Shown: positions 9,828 through 18,586 of the stretch, in pieces
How the letters are laid out: the number at the start of each line of letters is the position of its first letter
How positions within the stretch are numbered: position 1 is the stretch's first letter
Origin: Pusillimonas sp. TS35
GTDB taxonomy: Bacteria > Pseudomonadota > Gammaproteobacteria > Burkholderiales > Burkholderiaceae_B
Length of the DNA stretch: 64,000 bases
Direction: 5' to 3'
Assembly (NCBI RefSeq): GCF_009857885.1
Contig: NZ_WWER01000002.1
Span: 372,001 to 436,000, forward strand
Program-made: the position numbers and the translations under genes
The notes under the pieces: generated by a model
Seen by the model: only the letters and a program-made list of their open reading frames with translations
Database searches by the model: none
What the model was told of the DNA's origin: nothing

Positions 9828-10445
9828 ATGGAACTCAAGCTCCTGAATGACAACGGTCAGGCTTCCACCGTTGCCGCGCCCGACACCATCTTCGGCCGCG
9901 ACTTCAACGAAGCGCTCGTGCACCAGATCGTGGTGGCCTTCCAGGCCAATGCTCGTGCCGGCAACCGCGCGCAATTGACGCGCGCCGAAGTCAAGCACAG
10001 CACCAAGAAGCCATGGCGCCAGAAAGGCACGGGCCGCGCCCGCGCCGGTATGACGTCCTCGCCGCTGTGGCGTGGGGGTGGTCGCACATTCCCCAACTCG
10101 CCCGACGAGAACTTCTCGCAAAAGGTCAACAAGAAGATGTATCGCGCCGGCCTGCGTGCGATCCTCTCCCAGTTGGCGCGTGAAGACCGCATCGCCGTCG
10201 TCGACAGCTTCGCCCTCGAAGCCCCCAAGACCAAGCTTGCTGCACAAAAGCTGAAAGACCTTGGCCTGGAGTCGGTGCTCATCATCACCGACGCGCTCGA
10301 CGAAAACGTTTACCTCGCTACGCGCAACCTGCCTCACGTTGCCGTGGTCGAACCGCGCTACGCCGATCCGCTTTCCCTGATCCACTACAAAAACGTGTTG
10401 ATCACCAAGCCGGCTATCGCTCAACTCGAGGAGATGTTGGGATGA
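9828..10445 (+). CDS. rplD: 50S ribosomal protein L4
   Basis: L4 (205 residues) binds 23S rRNA and in E. coli also represses the S10 operon by attenuation and translational control. Family motifs [20 protein letters not shown] (about 57-76) and WRGGGRTF are present. It starts two bases after the rplC stop, with AAAGGAG inside the end of rplC, and overlaps rplW by four bases (ATGA). Confidence 0.97.
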   Translation: MELKLLNDNGQASTVAAPDTIFGRDFNEALVHQIVVAFQANARAGNRAQLTRAEVKHSTKKPWRQKGTGRARAGMTSSPLWRGGGRTFPNSPDENFSQKVNKKMYRAGLRAILSQLAREDRIAVVDSFALEAPKTKLAAQKLKDLGLESVLIITDALDENVYLATRNLPHVAVVEPRYADPLSLIHYKNVLITKPAIAQLEEMLG

Positions 10446-10738
10446 ACGCCGCACGTCTGATGCAAATAATCCTGGCTCCGGTCGTGACTGAAAAAGCCAC
10501 GTTCGTAGCAGAAAAGAACCAGCAGATCGCTTTCCGCGTCGTTCCCGACGCCACCAAGCAGGAAGTCAAGGCTGCCGTCGAGCTCCTCTTCAAGGTTGAG
10601 GTCGAGTCCGTGCAGGTCCTGAACCGCAAGGGTAAAGAAAAGCGTTTCGGCCGTTTTGTCGGTCGCCGCCGTAACGAACGCAAGGCTTATGTCTCGCTCA
10701 AAGACGGTCAGGAAATCGACTTTACGGAGGTGAACTAA
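10442..10738 (+). CDS. rplW: 50S ribosomal protein L23
   Basis: L23 (98 residues) lies at the peptide exit tunnel and docks trigger factor and SRP. The sequence [20 protein letters not shown] and the [20 protein letters not shown] loop are typical. It is translationally coupled to rplD by a four-base overlap and abuts rplB with no spacer. Confidence 0.97.
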   Translation: MNAARLMQIILAPVVTEKATFVAEKNQQIAFRVVPDATKQEVKAAVELLFKVEVESVQVLNRKGKEKRFGRFVGRRRNERKAYVSLKDGQEIDFTEVN

Positions 10739-11566
10739 ATGGCACTCGTAAAAGTCAAGCCTACTTCGGCTGGCCGCCGCGGCATGATCAAGGTGGTACA
10801 CCCTGAGCTGCACAAGGGCGCGCCCTACGCCGGTCTGGTCGAAAAGCAATCGCGCGGTTCCGGCCGCAACAACAATGGTCACGTCACGGTTCGCCACCGT
10901 GGGGGCGGTCACAAGCAACACTACCGCGTGGTCGATTTCCGTCGCAACAAAGACGGCATCCCCGCCAAGGTCGAGCGCCTCGAGTACGACCCCAACCGCA
11001 CTGCGCACATTGCGCTGCTGTGCTACGCCGACGGCGAGCGCCGCTACATCATCGCCCCTCGTGGCCTTGAAGTCGGTGCAACGCTGCTCTCCGGCATGGA
11101 TGCCCCCATCCGCGCTGGTAACACATTGCCTATCCGCAACATCCCCGTGGGTGCCACCATCCACTGCATCGAGATGCTGCCTGGCAAGGGTGCGCAAATG
11201 GCCCGTTCGGCCGGCGCATCCGCTGTGCTGCTGGCTCGCGAAGGCACCTACGCGCAGGTTCGCCTGCGTTCGGGCGAAGTCCGTCGCGTACACATCGACT
11301 GCCGCGCAACCATTGGCGAAGTCGGTAACGAAGATCACAGCTTGCGTCAATATGGCAAGGCTGGCGCCATGCGCTGGCGTGGTATCCGCCCGACCGTTCG
11401 TGGTGTTGCCATGAACCCGGTGGATCACCCGCACGGTGGTGGTGAAGGCCGTACCGGCGAGGGCCGCGAGCCGGTGTCCCCATGGGGTACACCGACCAAG
11501 GGCTATCGCACCCGTCGTAACAAGCGCACGGACAATATGATTGTCTCGCGTCGCAAGCGCAAGTAA
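10739..11566 (+). CDS. rplB: 50S ribosomal protein L2
   Basis: L2 (275 residues) is needed for subunit joining and peptidyl transfer. It carries the conserved [12 protein letters not shown] loop and the C-terminal signature [17 protein letters not shown] with the key histidine. The ATG directly follows the rplW stop, and the Shine-Dalgarno sequence GGAGGTG lies within the end of rplW. Confidence 0.98.
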   Translation: MALVKVKPTSAGRRGMIKVVHPELHKGAPYAGLVEKQSRGSGRNNNGHVTVRHRGGGHKQHYRVVDFRRNKDGIPAKVERLEYDPNRTAHIALLCYADGERRYIIAPRGLEVGATLLSGMDAPIRAGNTLPIRNIPVGATIHCIEMLPGKGAQMARSAGASAVLLAREGTYAQVRLRSGEVRRVHIDCRATIGEVGNEDHSLRQYGKAGAMRWRGIRPTVRGVAMNPVDHPHGGGEGRTGEGREPVSPWGTPTKGYRTRRNKRTDNMIVSRRKRK

Positions 11567-11578
11567 GGGGCGAACACT

Positions 11579-11854
11579 ATGTCACGTTCGATCAAGAAAG
11601 GCCCATTCGTCGATGCGCATCTGATCAAAAAGATCGATGCGGCCGTCGAAGGCAAAGACAAAAAGCCGATCAAAACCTGGTCGCGCCGTTCCACCATCCT
11701 GCCCGAGTTCATTGGGCTGACGATTGCTGTGCACAATGGCCGCCAGCACGTTCCCGTTTACATCAACGAGAACATGGTCGGTCACAAGCTCGGCGAGTTC
11801 GCGCTTACCCGTACGTTCAAGGGTCACGCCGCGGACAAAAAGTCCAAGAGGTAA
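11579..11854 (+). CDS. rpsS: 30S ribosomal protein S19
   Basis: S19 (91 residues) sits in the 30S head with S13. The opening [12 protein letters not shown], the central [21 protein letters not shown] and the ending [12 protein letters not shown] are typical. Standard S10-operon position between rplB and rplV. Confidence 0.97.
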   Translation: MSRSIKKGPFVDAHLIKKIDAAVEGKDKKPIKTWSRRSTILPEFIGLTIAVHNGRQHVPVYINENMVGHKLGEFALTRTFKGHAADKKSKR

Positions 11855-11857
11855 GTG

Positions 11858-12187
11858 ATGGAAACTACAGCAATTATCCGTGGCGTTCACATTTCGGCCC
11901 AGAAAACGCGCCTTGTTGCGGATCTCATCCGCGGCAAGTCCGTTGCCCAGGCGCTGAACATCCTGACGTTCACTCCCAAGAAAGCAGCGGGCATCCTCAA
12001 GAAGGCGCTGGAGTCCGCTATCGCCAACGCCGAGCACAACGACGGCGCTGACATCGATGAGCTCAAGGTCACGACTATCTACGTCGACAAGGGCGAATCG
12101 ATGAAGCGTTTCTCCGCCCGTGCCAAGGGCCGCGGTAACCGTATCGAGAAGCAGACCTGCCACATTGTGGTCAAGGTCGGGGCTTAA
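11858..12187 (+). CDS. rplV: 50S ribosomal protein L22
   Basis: L22 (109 residues from ATG 11858) lines the exit tunnel; macrolide resistance mutations map to its loop. Typical elements are [20 protein letters not shown], the loop residues [16 protein letters not shown] and a final HIVVKV. A GTG at 11855, immediately adjacent to the rpsS stop, is an equally in-frame alternative that adds one residue. Confidence 0.96.
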   Translation: METTAIIRGVHISAQKTRLVADLIRGKSVAQALNILTFTPKKAAGILKKALESAIANAEHNDGADIDELKVTTIYVDKGESMKRFSARAKGRGNRIEKQTCHIVVKVGA

Positions 12188-12196
12188 GGAGTCGCA

Positions 12197-12994
12197 ATGG
12201 GACAGAAAATTCACCCGATTGGGTTCCGCCTCGCCGTCAACCGCAACTGGAGCTCGCGCTGGTACGCCGACGACAAGCAGTTTGGCAGCATGCTCGGTGA
12301 AGATATCCGCGTCCGCGAATATCTCAAGAAGAAGCTCAAGAACGCTTCGGTTGGCCGCGTGGTCATCGAGCGCCCCGCCAAGAACGCACGCATCACGATT
12401 TTCTCGGCTCGCCCGGGCGTCGTGATCGGTAAGCGTGGCGAGGACATCGAAAGCCTGAAGTCCGATCTGCAGCGTCTGATGGGCGTGCCCGTGCACGTCA
12501 ACATCGAAGAAGTGCGCAAGCCGGAAACCGATGCTCAACTGATCGCCGATTCCATTGCCCAGCAATTGGAAAAGCGCATTATGTTCCGCCGCGCCATGAA
12601 ACGCGCCATGCAGAACGCCATGCGTCTGGGTGCCCAGGGCATCAAGATCATGAGTTCGGGTCGTCTGAACGGTATCGAAATCGCCCGTACCGAATGGTAT
12701 CGCGAAGGCCGTGTGCCCCTGCACACCCTGCGCGCCAACATCGACTACGGCACGTCCGAAGCCCAGACGACGTACGGCATCATTGGTATCAAAGTGTGGG
12801 TCTACAAGGGCGACATGCTGCCCAACGGCGAATACCCCGCCGAGACCGCTGCACCGCGCGAAGACGAACGCCGTCCGCGCCGCCCCCGTGGCGAGCGCCC
12901 CGAAGGCCGTCGCCCCGGTGGCCGTGGTCGTGGCCCTCGTAAAGACGCTGGCGCACCGGGTGGTGCCGCGCCTGCCGCGTCCGAAGGAGAATAA
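12197..12994 (+). CDS. rpsC: 30S ribosomal protein S3 with long basic C-terminal tail
   Basis: S3 forms part of the mRNA entry site. The [18 protein letters not shown] start, KH domain ([15 protein letters not shown]) and C-terminal domain are present. At 265 residues it is longer than the 233-residue E. coli protein. The extra about 45 residues are Arg/Pro/Gly-rich ([19 protein letters not shown]) and end acidic. Such tails occur in betaproteobacterial S3 and are probably disordered. Confidence 0.97.
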   Translation: MGQKIHPIGFRLAVNRNWSSRWYADDKQFGSMLGEDIRVREYLKKKLKNASVGRVVIERPAKNARITIFSARPGVVIGKRGEDIESLKSDLQRLMGVPVHVNIEEVRKPETDAQLIADSIAQQLEKRIMFRRAMKRAMQNAMRLGAQGIKIMSSGRLNGIEIARTEWYREGRVPLHTLRANIDYGTSEAQTTYGIIGIKVWVYKGDMLPNGEYPAETAAPREDERRPRRPRGERPEGRRPGGRGRGPRKDAGAPGGAAPAASEGE

Positions 12995-12997
12995 AAC

Positions 12998-13414
12998 ATG
13001 CTGCAACCTTCCCGCAGGAAATACCGCAAAGAGCAAAAAGGCCGCAATACCGGTCTGGCTACGCGCGGTGCCCAGGTATCGTTCGGCGAGTTCGGCCTGA
13101 AGGCCACTGGTCGTGGCCGCCTGACGGCTCGCCAGATCGAAGCCGCTCGTCGTGCGATCAACCGTCACATCAAGCGTGGCGGCCGTATCTGGATCCGCAT
13201 CTTTCCGGACAAGCCCATTTCGCAGAAGCCTGCCGAAGTTCGTATGGGTAACGGTAAGGGCAACCCGGAATATTGGGTCGCTGAAATTCAACCCGGCAAG
13301 GTGCTGTACGAGATGGAAGGCGTGAGCGAAGAACTCGCGCGTGAAGCTTTCCGCCTGGCCGCCGCCAAGCTGCCGATCAGCACCACGTTCGTGGCGCGTC
13401 ACGTCGGCGCTTAA
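12998..13414 (+). CDS. rplP: 50S ribosomal protein L16
   Basis: L16 (138 residues) organises the A-site region of 23S rRNA. Opening [17 protein letters not shown], the loop [20 protein letters not shown] and [19 protein letters not shown] are diagnostic. It starts three bases after rpsC. Confidence 0.97.
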   Translation: MLQPSRRKYRKEQKGRNTGLATRGAQVSFGEFGLKATGRGRLTARQIEAARRAINRHIKRGGRIWIRIFPDKPISQKPAEVRMGNGKGNPEYWVAEIQPGKVLYEMEGVSEELAREAFRLAAAKLPISTTFVARHVGA

Positions 13415-13425
13415 GGAGACCTGTA

Positions 13426-13617
13426 ATGAAAGCCAGCGAACTCCGTTCCAAATCCGCCGCCGAGCTCAATACCGAGCTCGAAAGCCTGCTGAAGGCACAA
13501 TTCAATCTGCGTATGCAGCGTGCCACCCAGCAGCTTTCCAACACCAGCCAGCTTGGTAAGGTTCGCCGCGATATCGCGCGCGTCCGCACCATCATGACTG
13601 AGAACGCAGGAAAGTAA
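13426..13617 (+). CDS. rpmC: 50S ribosomal protein L29
   Basis: L29 (63 residues) lies near the exit tunnel next to L23. The two-helix protein [20 protein letters not shown]...[15 protein letters not shown]...[10 protein letters not shown] is typical. A good ribosome-binding site (AAGGAGA) precedes the ATG. Confidence 0.96.
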   Translation: MKASELRSKSAAELNTELESLLKAQFNLRMQRATQQLSNTSQLGKVRRDIARVRTIMTENAGK

Positions 13618-13618
13618 A

Positions 13619-13900
13619 ATGAGCGAAACCCAAACCAGCCAACCGGCTAAGCGTCAACGCACCCTCATTGGCCAGGTTGTGTCTAACAAGATGGACAAGA
13701 CTGTCGTCGTGCGCGTTGAGCGCCGCGTCAAGCACCCCGTTCTTGGCAAGACGATCGTGCGCTCCAACAAATACAAAGCGCACGATGAAAACAACCAGTA
13801 CAACGAAGGTGACACGGTCGAAATTGCAGAAGGTCGCCCGATCTCCCGCTCCAAGGCCTGGACCGTTGTGCGTCTTATCGAAGCCGCACGCGTGATCTAA
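13619..13900 (+). CDS. rpsQ: 30S ribosomal protein S17
   Basis: S17 (93 residues) binds the 5' domain of 16S r[26 protein letters not shown] and the C-terminal [19 protein letters not shown] are diagnostic. It begins one base after rpmC and is the last gene of this unit: a hairpin terminator follows and rplN, normally next, is 16 kb away. Confidence 0.97.
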   Translation: MSETQTSQPAKRQRTLIGQVVSNKMDKTVVVRVERRVKHPVLGKTIVRSNKYKAHDENNQYNEGDTVEIAEGRPISRSKAWTVVRLIEAARVI

Positions 13901-13961
13901 GCACCGCTGTCAGGCTGGCCCCCAAGGCCCGCCGCACATCGCGGTACTGTGCTCCGCACAA

Positions 13962-13999
13962 AGAATAAGCCCTGGCATTTTGCCGGGGCTTATTCTATT
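13962..13999. terminator. Probable bidirectional terminator between rpsQ and a LysR gene
   Basis: A 15-base-pair stem at 13962-13976 and 13982-13996 (AGAATAAGCCCTGGC with one G-T wobble) has a 5-base loop. It lies between the convergent rpsQ and LysR genes. The A/T-rich stem ends supply short U runs in both directions. Confidence 0.68.
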
Positions 14000-14012
14000 G
14001 GGCCGGGGCCAA

Positions 14013-14954
14013 TCAGGTATTCACGTGCAGCGTTACCGAGCTACCCGTCTTGATATCGCGCCTGTGTTGCTCCAGGAAATCGATGAATGCCCGCAAAGGC
14101 ATCGGCATCTGCCGCCGGTTGGAGTAATGCAGGTACAGCGAACCGCGATAGCTCGACCATTCAGGTAGCAGTGGCACCAGGCGGCCATTGGCCAGGTACG
14201 CGGTAATCATGGGTTCGGGTAGGTAGCCGATGCCCATGCCTTCCAGTGCCGCCGTCAGCACCATATAGATGTCGTTCACGATCAGTGAGCCGTTGCCGTT
14301 GACGTCTAGTGTCTGCCCCGCCGCATTGCACAAACGCCAGCGCTGGATAGATCCATCCCAAGGCAGGCGCAGGCGAAGGCACTCATGCTGCTTTAGGTCT
14401 TCTGGCGTGGCCGGGTTGCCACGCCGCGCCAGGTAGGTGGGCGCAGCCACGGGCAACACGCGAAATGCTTTCAGGATGGGCACCGCAATCATGTCTTTCT
14501 CGATCTGCGGGGCGATGCGTATGCCGGCGTCGAAGCCGCTTCGCACAATATCGCGATTGCTGTCGTCGGCGGCGATCTCAAGCGCAATATCGGGGTACTG
14601 GGCCAGAAAAGCCGGTGCAATCTGTGCGATCAGCTCCGCAGCTACGGGCCGAATGGCCAGCAGGCGCAGGGTGCCTTTGGGCTTTTCACGAAACAGATTG
14701 ACCCCTTCAAGTGTGTGATCAAGCAGGTTGAGCACCGATTGCATATTGGCTAGCAGGTTTTCCCCTGCTTCGGTGAGCGAAACGCTGCGCGTGGTGCGGT
14801 TAAGGAGCCGCACCCCCAACCGTTCTTCGAGCGCACGCACGGTCTGGCTGACGGTGGAAAGCGCCAGGCTGAGCTGGGCGGCGGCTTTGGTGAAGCTGCG
14901 CTGCTCGGCGACAGTGACAAACGTGTGTAGCTCGACGAAGTCCTGGCCTCGCAT
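14013..14954 (-). CDS. LysR-family transcriptional regulator
   Basis: A 313-residue LysR regulator of the CrgA-like subgroup. The helix-turn-helix is SFTKAAAQLSLALSTVSQ (about 18-36), followed by the linker and an effector domain (IGYLPEPMITAYLANGRL). It is divergent from the thiolase operon at 15121 with a perfect palindrome between them, so it is the likely local regulator. The effector cannot be told from sequence. It converges on rpsQ. Confidence 0.92.
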   Translation of the reverse strand: MRGQDFVELHTFVTVAEQRSFTKAAAQLSLALSTVSQTVRALEERLGVRLLNRTTRSVSLTEAGENLLANMQSVLNLLDHTLEGVNLFREKPKGTLRLLAIRPVAAELIAQIAPAFLAQYPDIALEIAADDSNRDIVRSGFDAGIRIAPQIEKDMIAVPILKAFRVLPVAAPTYLARRGNPATPEDLKQHECLRLRLPWDGSIQRWRLCNAAGQTLDVNGNGSLIVNDIYMVLTAALEGMGIGYLPEPMITAYLANGRLVPLLPEWSSYRGSLYLHYSNRRQMPMPLRAFIDFLEQHRRDIKTGSSVTLHVNT

Positions 14955-14982
14955 ATTTGGTATCCATATTATGTGGTGTCAT

Positions 14983-14997
14983 CGAATAGCGTATTCG
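14983..14997. promoter_or_regulatory. Palindromic candidate LysR operator
   Basis: The perfect inverted repeat CGAATA-GCG-TATTCG lies in the 166-base divergent space between the LysR gene and the thiolase operon, 28 bases from the LysR start codon. LysR proteins usually bind interrupted palindromes in such spaces. A TAGAAT -10-like hexamer for the thiolase operon lies at 15032-15037. Confidence 0.5.
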
Positions 14998-15120
14998 TAT
15001 TGTATGTCTATATCAAACAAATCACGCTCCCTAGAATGGTGACTCTTTTCGGAGGCCTGCCGTTGGGCAATACGCCTGGCGCCCGCGCCGCCGCGTCGCA
15101 ATGATCTGGAGCCAATACGA

Positions 15121-16245
15121 ATGACAGCAGCCGTCATCGCGGGTTATGCCCGTTCCCCCTTCACGCTCGCCAACAAGGGTGGGCTGGTGAAAGTACGCCC
15201 TGATGAACTCGCGGCCGAGGTGATACGGGCGCTGATAGCTCGCACCGGGGTCACACCAGCGGATATCGAGGATGTGCTGCTAGGCTGCGCCATCCCGGAA
15301 GGTGAGCAGGGGCTCAATATTGGGCGGCTTGCCGGCCTGATGGCGGGCTTGCCGCACACGGTCGGCGGCGCTACGATCAACCGCTTCTGCGGTTCCTCCA
15401 TGCAGTCTGTACACCATGCGGTGGGTGCAATCGCGGCGGGCGCGGGCGACGTCTTCCTGTGTGCAGGGGTGGAGAGCATGAGTCGCGTCCCCATGACGGG
15501 GTTTAATCCTATGCCTCACCCGGGCTTTGCTAGCGCACACCCCCAAGCCTATATGAGCATGGGCCAGACGGCTGAGAACGTGGCCCGTCAGTGGGGGATC
15601 TCACGTGCCGAGCAGGAGGCCTTTGCGGTGGAGAGCCAGCGTAAGGCTGGCGCGGCGCAGGCACAAGGGTTGTTGAACGATGAAATTGCGCCGGTGGCGG
15701 GGGTGCACACAGATGGCTGCCTGCGGCCCGATACGACGTTGGACGACTTGGCGAGCCTGAAACTTGCCTTCGATCAGTTGGGCAGTGTGACGGCAGGCAC
15801 GTCCTCGCCGCTGACCGACGGCGCAGCAGCAGTTCTGGTCACCAGCGAAGCTTACGCCAGGGAGCAGGGGCTGGATATCCTGGCGCGCGTGCGGTCGATC
15901 GCGGTTGCTGGCTGCGCACCCGATATCATGGGTATCGGCCCCGTGCCCGCCACCCGCAAGGCGCTGCACCGGGCCGGCTTGGCTGCGGATGCGCTTGACG
16001 TCATTGAACTGAATGAAGCCTTCGCCTCCCAGTCGCTGGCGTGCATACGCGACCTGGGGCTGGACGTCAGCCGCGTCAACATAGATGGTGGCGCAATCGC
16101 GATCGGGCATCCGTTGGGCGCAACGGGGGCTCGTTTGGTCGGCAAGGCTGCCTCTCTGCTCAAGCGCACCGGCGGTCGATATGCACTGGCCACCCAATGC
16201 ATAGGCGGTGGCCAAGGCATTGCCACCATCCTGGAGGGTGCGTGA
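15121..16245 (+). CDS. Acetyl-CoA C-acyltransferase (3-ketoacyl-CoA thiolase)
   Basis: A thiolase that cleaves 3-ketoacyl-CoA with CoA in the last beta-oxidation step (or condenses acetyl-CoA). The 374 residues include nucleophile C90 in FCGSSMQS, NEAFASQS, H330 in GHPLGATGA and base C360 in CIGGGQG. It is slightly shorter than the usual about 390. GGAGCCAATACG precedes the ATG. The stop overlaps the next start (TGATG), so it is coupled to the FadN-type gene. The set thiolase/FadN-type/FadE matches the content of the Bacillus fadNAE operon. Confidence 0.94.
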   Translation: MTAAVIAGYARSPFTLANKGGLVKVRPDELAAEVIRALIARTGVTPADIEDVLLGCAIPEGEQGLNIGRLAGLMAGLPHTVGGATINRFCGSSMQSVHHAVGAIAAGAGDVFLCAGVESMSRVPMTGFNPMPHPGFASAHPQAYMSMGQTAENVARQWGISRAEQEAFAVESQRKAGAAQAQGLLNDEIAPVAGVHTDGCLRPDTTLDDLASLKLAFDQLGSVTAGTSSPLTDGAAAVLVTSEAYAREQGLDILARVRSIAVAGCAPDIMGIGPVPATRKALHRAGLAADALDVIELNEAFASQSLACIRDLGLDVSRVNIDGGAIAIGHPLGATGARLVGKAASLLKRTGGRYALATQCIGGGQGIATILEGA

Positions 16246-18575
16246 TGGCGGGGCAAATCAATAAGGTTGCAGTCATCGGCGCGGGGGTCATGGGCGCGGG
16301 CATTGCCGCCCAAGTGGCCAATGCCGGGGTACCTGCAGTGTTGCTGGACGTGGTGCCCGAAGGCGCGGTAAACCGCAACCAGATTGCGGAGAAGGCGATC
16401 GCGGCATTGCTCAAAGCGCAGCCCGCCGCCTTCATGAGCAAAAAGGCGGCCCGGTTGGTAACGCCAGGTAATATCGAGGATCATCTGGCGCTGCTGGCCG
16501 ACTGCGATTGGATCGTGGAAGCCGTGATCGAGAAGCTCGATATCAAGCACGCGCTGTACAAGAAAATTGACGCGTATCGCAAGCCCGGCTCCATCGTGTC
16601 GTCCAATACATCCACTATCCCCCTGGCCAGGTTGGTGCAGGGTATGGGCGACGCGTTTGCGGCCGATTTCTGCATTACGCACTTTTTCAATCCGCCGCGC
16701 TACCTGCGCCTGTTGGAGCTCGTCACCAGCCCTGCAAACCGACCGGAACAGATCTCCGCGCTGACGTCGTTCATCGACCTGGCGTTGGGCAAGTCTGTGG
16801 TGCCCTGCAAGGATAGCCCGGGCTTTATCGCTAATCGCCTGGGCACCTTGTGGATCAAGGCTGCGCTTGCCAACGCGTTTACGCAGGGCATCGATGTCGA
16901 AGAAGCTGACGCCTTGCTGGGCAAGCCTTTCGGTGTTCCGAAAACAGGCATTTTCGGTCTGGTGGACCTGGTGGGGCTTGATTTGATGCGCTATGTGGAC
17001 GCCAGCATGGCCGCGTTGCTGCCTGAGGGTGATCTGTTTCATCGTTTGGGGCAACCGCTGCCGCTGTTGGAAGAAATGGTGGCCGGCGGCTATACCGGCC
17101 GCAAGGGTAAGGGTGGCTTTTACCGCCTGAACCGCGAGGGCGGCGCCAAGGTTAAAGAGGTCATGGATCTTGCCACGGGTGTCTATCGCCTCCAGCGGCA
17201 CGCCGCGCCGGCCTTGCTGAACGAGGCGCGCGGTGACTTGCGCGCCATCCTGTCGGCGCCAGATAAGTACGGCCGCTATACATGGTCGGTGATGGGGCCG
17301 GTGTTTGCCTATGCGGCCGCCTTAGTGGGCGAAGCGGCCGATGATATCGCCGCTATCGATGAAGCTATGCGCCTGGGCTACAACTGGCAGTACGGCCCCT
17401 TCGAGCTGATCGACCGCCTGGGTGCGGCTTGGGTGGCCGGGCGGCTGGCCGAAAATGGCATGCAGGTGCCTGCCTATCTGGCGCAGGCGGGTGAGCGCCC
17501 GCTGTATCAGGTAGCGCAGGGTCGCCGGCAGCACCTGGGTATGGATGGCCAGTACCGCGACCTTGCGCGGCCGCCGGGCGTGCTCATGCTCGAGGACGTG
17601 AAGCGTGTGTCCACGCCGCTGTTGCGCAATGCTTCGGCGGCGCTGTGGGATGTTGGCGACGGTGTGGCGTGCTTTGAGTTCACCAGCAAGATGAATGCAC
17701 TGGATCAGGACATCCTCGCCTTGCTCAACCAGGCGATAGGCGTGGTCAAAGGTGGCTACAAGGCCATGGTTATCTACAACGAAGGCCGAAATTTTTCCGT
17801 CGGCGCTAACCTGGGCCTGGCCGCCTTTGCCGCCAACATTGCGGCTTGGGACATGATTGCGGAGATGGTAAGCGGTGGCCAGCAAACCTATCTGGCGCTC
17901 AAGTATGCACCCTTTCCGGTGGTGTCGGCGCCAGCCGGCATGGCGTTGGGCGGCGGCTGCGAGATCCTGCTGCATTCGGACGCGGTCCAGGCGTATGCCG
18001 AAAGCTATATCGGCCTGGTCGAATGCGGGGTAGGGCTCGTGCCGGCCTGGGGCGGCTGCAAAGAGATGCTGCATCGCTGGTCCACCAACCCTGCGTTTGC
18101 CAAGGGGCCGATGGCGCCCGTTGGCAAGGTGTTCGAGATGATCAGTACGGCAAAGGCCTCCACATCGGCCCAAGAGGCCAAAGAACTGTTGTTCCTGCGG
18201 CCAGGTGATCGCATCACCATGAACCGCTACCGCTTGCTGAGCGACGCCAAGGCGCTGGCACTCGAACTGGCGCAAGACTACGTCCCGCCTCAGCCACCCG
18301 AGCTGCGGCTGCCGGGCCCATCGGGCCGAGTCGCCCTCGAAGGGGCGGTGGACGATGCACGCCGCCGCGGGTTGGCAACCCGCCATGATGTCGTGGTATC
18401 CAAGGCATTGGCGGCGGTGCTCAGCGGCGGCGATGACGCAGATCCGCTGACACCGATGGCAGAGCAGGCGGTCATGGCGCTGGAGCGGCGGGCGTTTCTC
18501 AAGCTGTGCCGCCATCCCGATACCCTCGCCCGTGTCAGCCATATGCTGGAAACCGGTAAACCTTTGCGCAACTGA
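16245..18575 (+). CDS. FadN-type bifunctional 3-hydroxyacyl-CoA dehydrogenase / enoyl-CoA hydratase
   Basis: A 776-residue cytoplasmic enzyme for the middle two beta-oxidation steps. The dehydrogenase comes first: NAD loop GAGVMGAG at 12-19, then THFFNPPRYL with the catalytic histidine and two C-terminal dehydrogenase repeats to about residue 440. The crotonase domain follows from about 460, with GGGCE and GLVECGVGLVPAWGG supplying both catalytic glutamates. This order is the reverse of E. coli FadB/FadJ and matches FadN of Bacillus. The frame is open from 16041, but ATG 16245, overlapping the thiolase stop, gives the proper Rossmann start. Confidence 0.94.
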   Translation: MAGQINKVAVIGAGVMGAGIAAQVANAGVPAVLLDVVPEGAVNRNQIAEKAIAALLKAQPAAFMSKKAARLVTPGNIEDHLALLADCDWIVEAVIEKLDIKHALYKKIDAYRKPGSIVSSNTSTIPLARLVQGMGDAFAADFCITHFFNPPRYLRLLELVTSPANRPEQISALTSFIDLALGKSVVPCKDSPGFIANRLGTLWIKAALANAFTQGIDVEEADALLGKPFGVPKTGIFGLVDLVGLDLMRYVDASMAALLPEGDLFHRLGQPLPLLEEMVAGGYTGRKGKGGFYRLNREGGAKVKEVMDLATGVYRLQRHAAPALLNEARGDLRAILSAPDKYGRYTWSVMGPVFAYAAALVGEAADDIAAIDEAMRLGYNWQYGPFELIDRLGAAWVAGRLAENGMQVPAYLAQAGERPLYQVAQGRRQHLGMDGQYRDLARPPGVLMLEDVKRVSTPLLRNASAALWDVGDGVACFEFTSKMNALDQDILALLNQAIGVVKGGYKAMVIYNEGRNFSVGANLGLAAFAANIAAWDMIAEMVSGGQQTYLALKYAPFPVVSAPAGMALGGGCEILLHSDAVQAYAESYIGLVECGVGLVPAWGGCKEMLHRWSTNPAFAKGPMAPVGKVFEMISTAKASTSAQEAKELLFLRPGDRITMNRYRLLSDAKALALELAQDYVPPQPPELRLPGPSGRVALEGAVDDARRRGLATRHDVVVSKALAAVLSGGDDADPLTPMAEQAVMALERRAFLKLCRHPDTLARVSHMLETGKPLRN

Positions 18576-18586
18576 AGAGAATCGCC

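Noticed and set aside
11582-13402. A 606-codon open frame antisense to rpsS-rplV-rpsC-rplP
   Set aside because: It lies wholly opposite confirmed ribosomal genes and its translation matches no family I recognise; G/C-rich codon use often opens such antisense frames.
16041-16244. Upstream 68-codon extension of the FadN-type protein
   Set aside because: It overlaps the thiolase gene in another frame and encodes Arg/His-rich nonsense; the ATG at 16245 fits both the family and the overlap with the thiolase stop.
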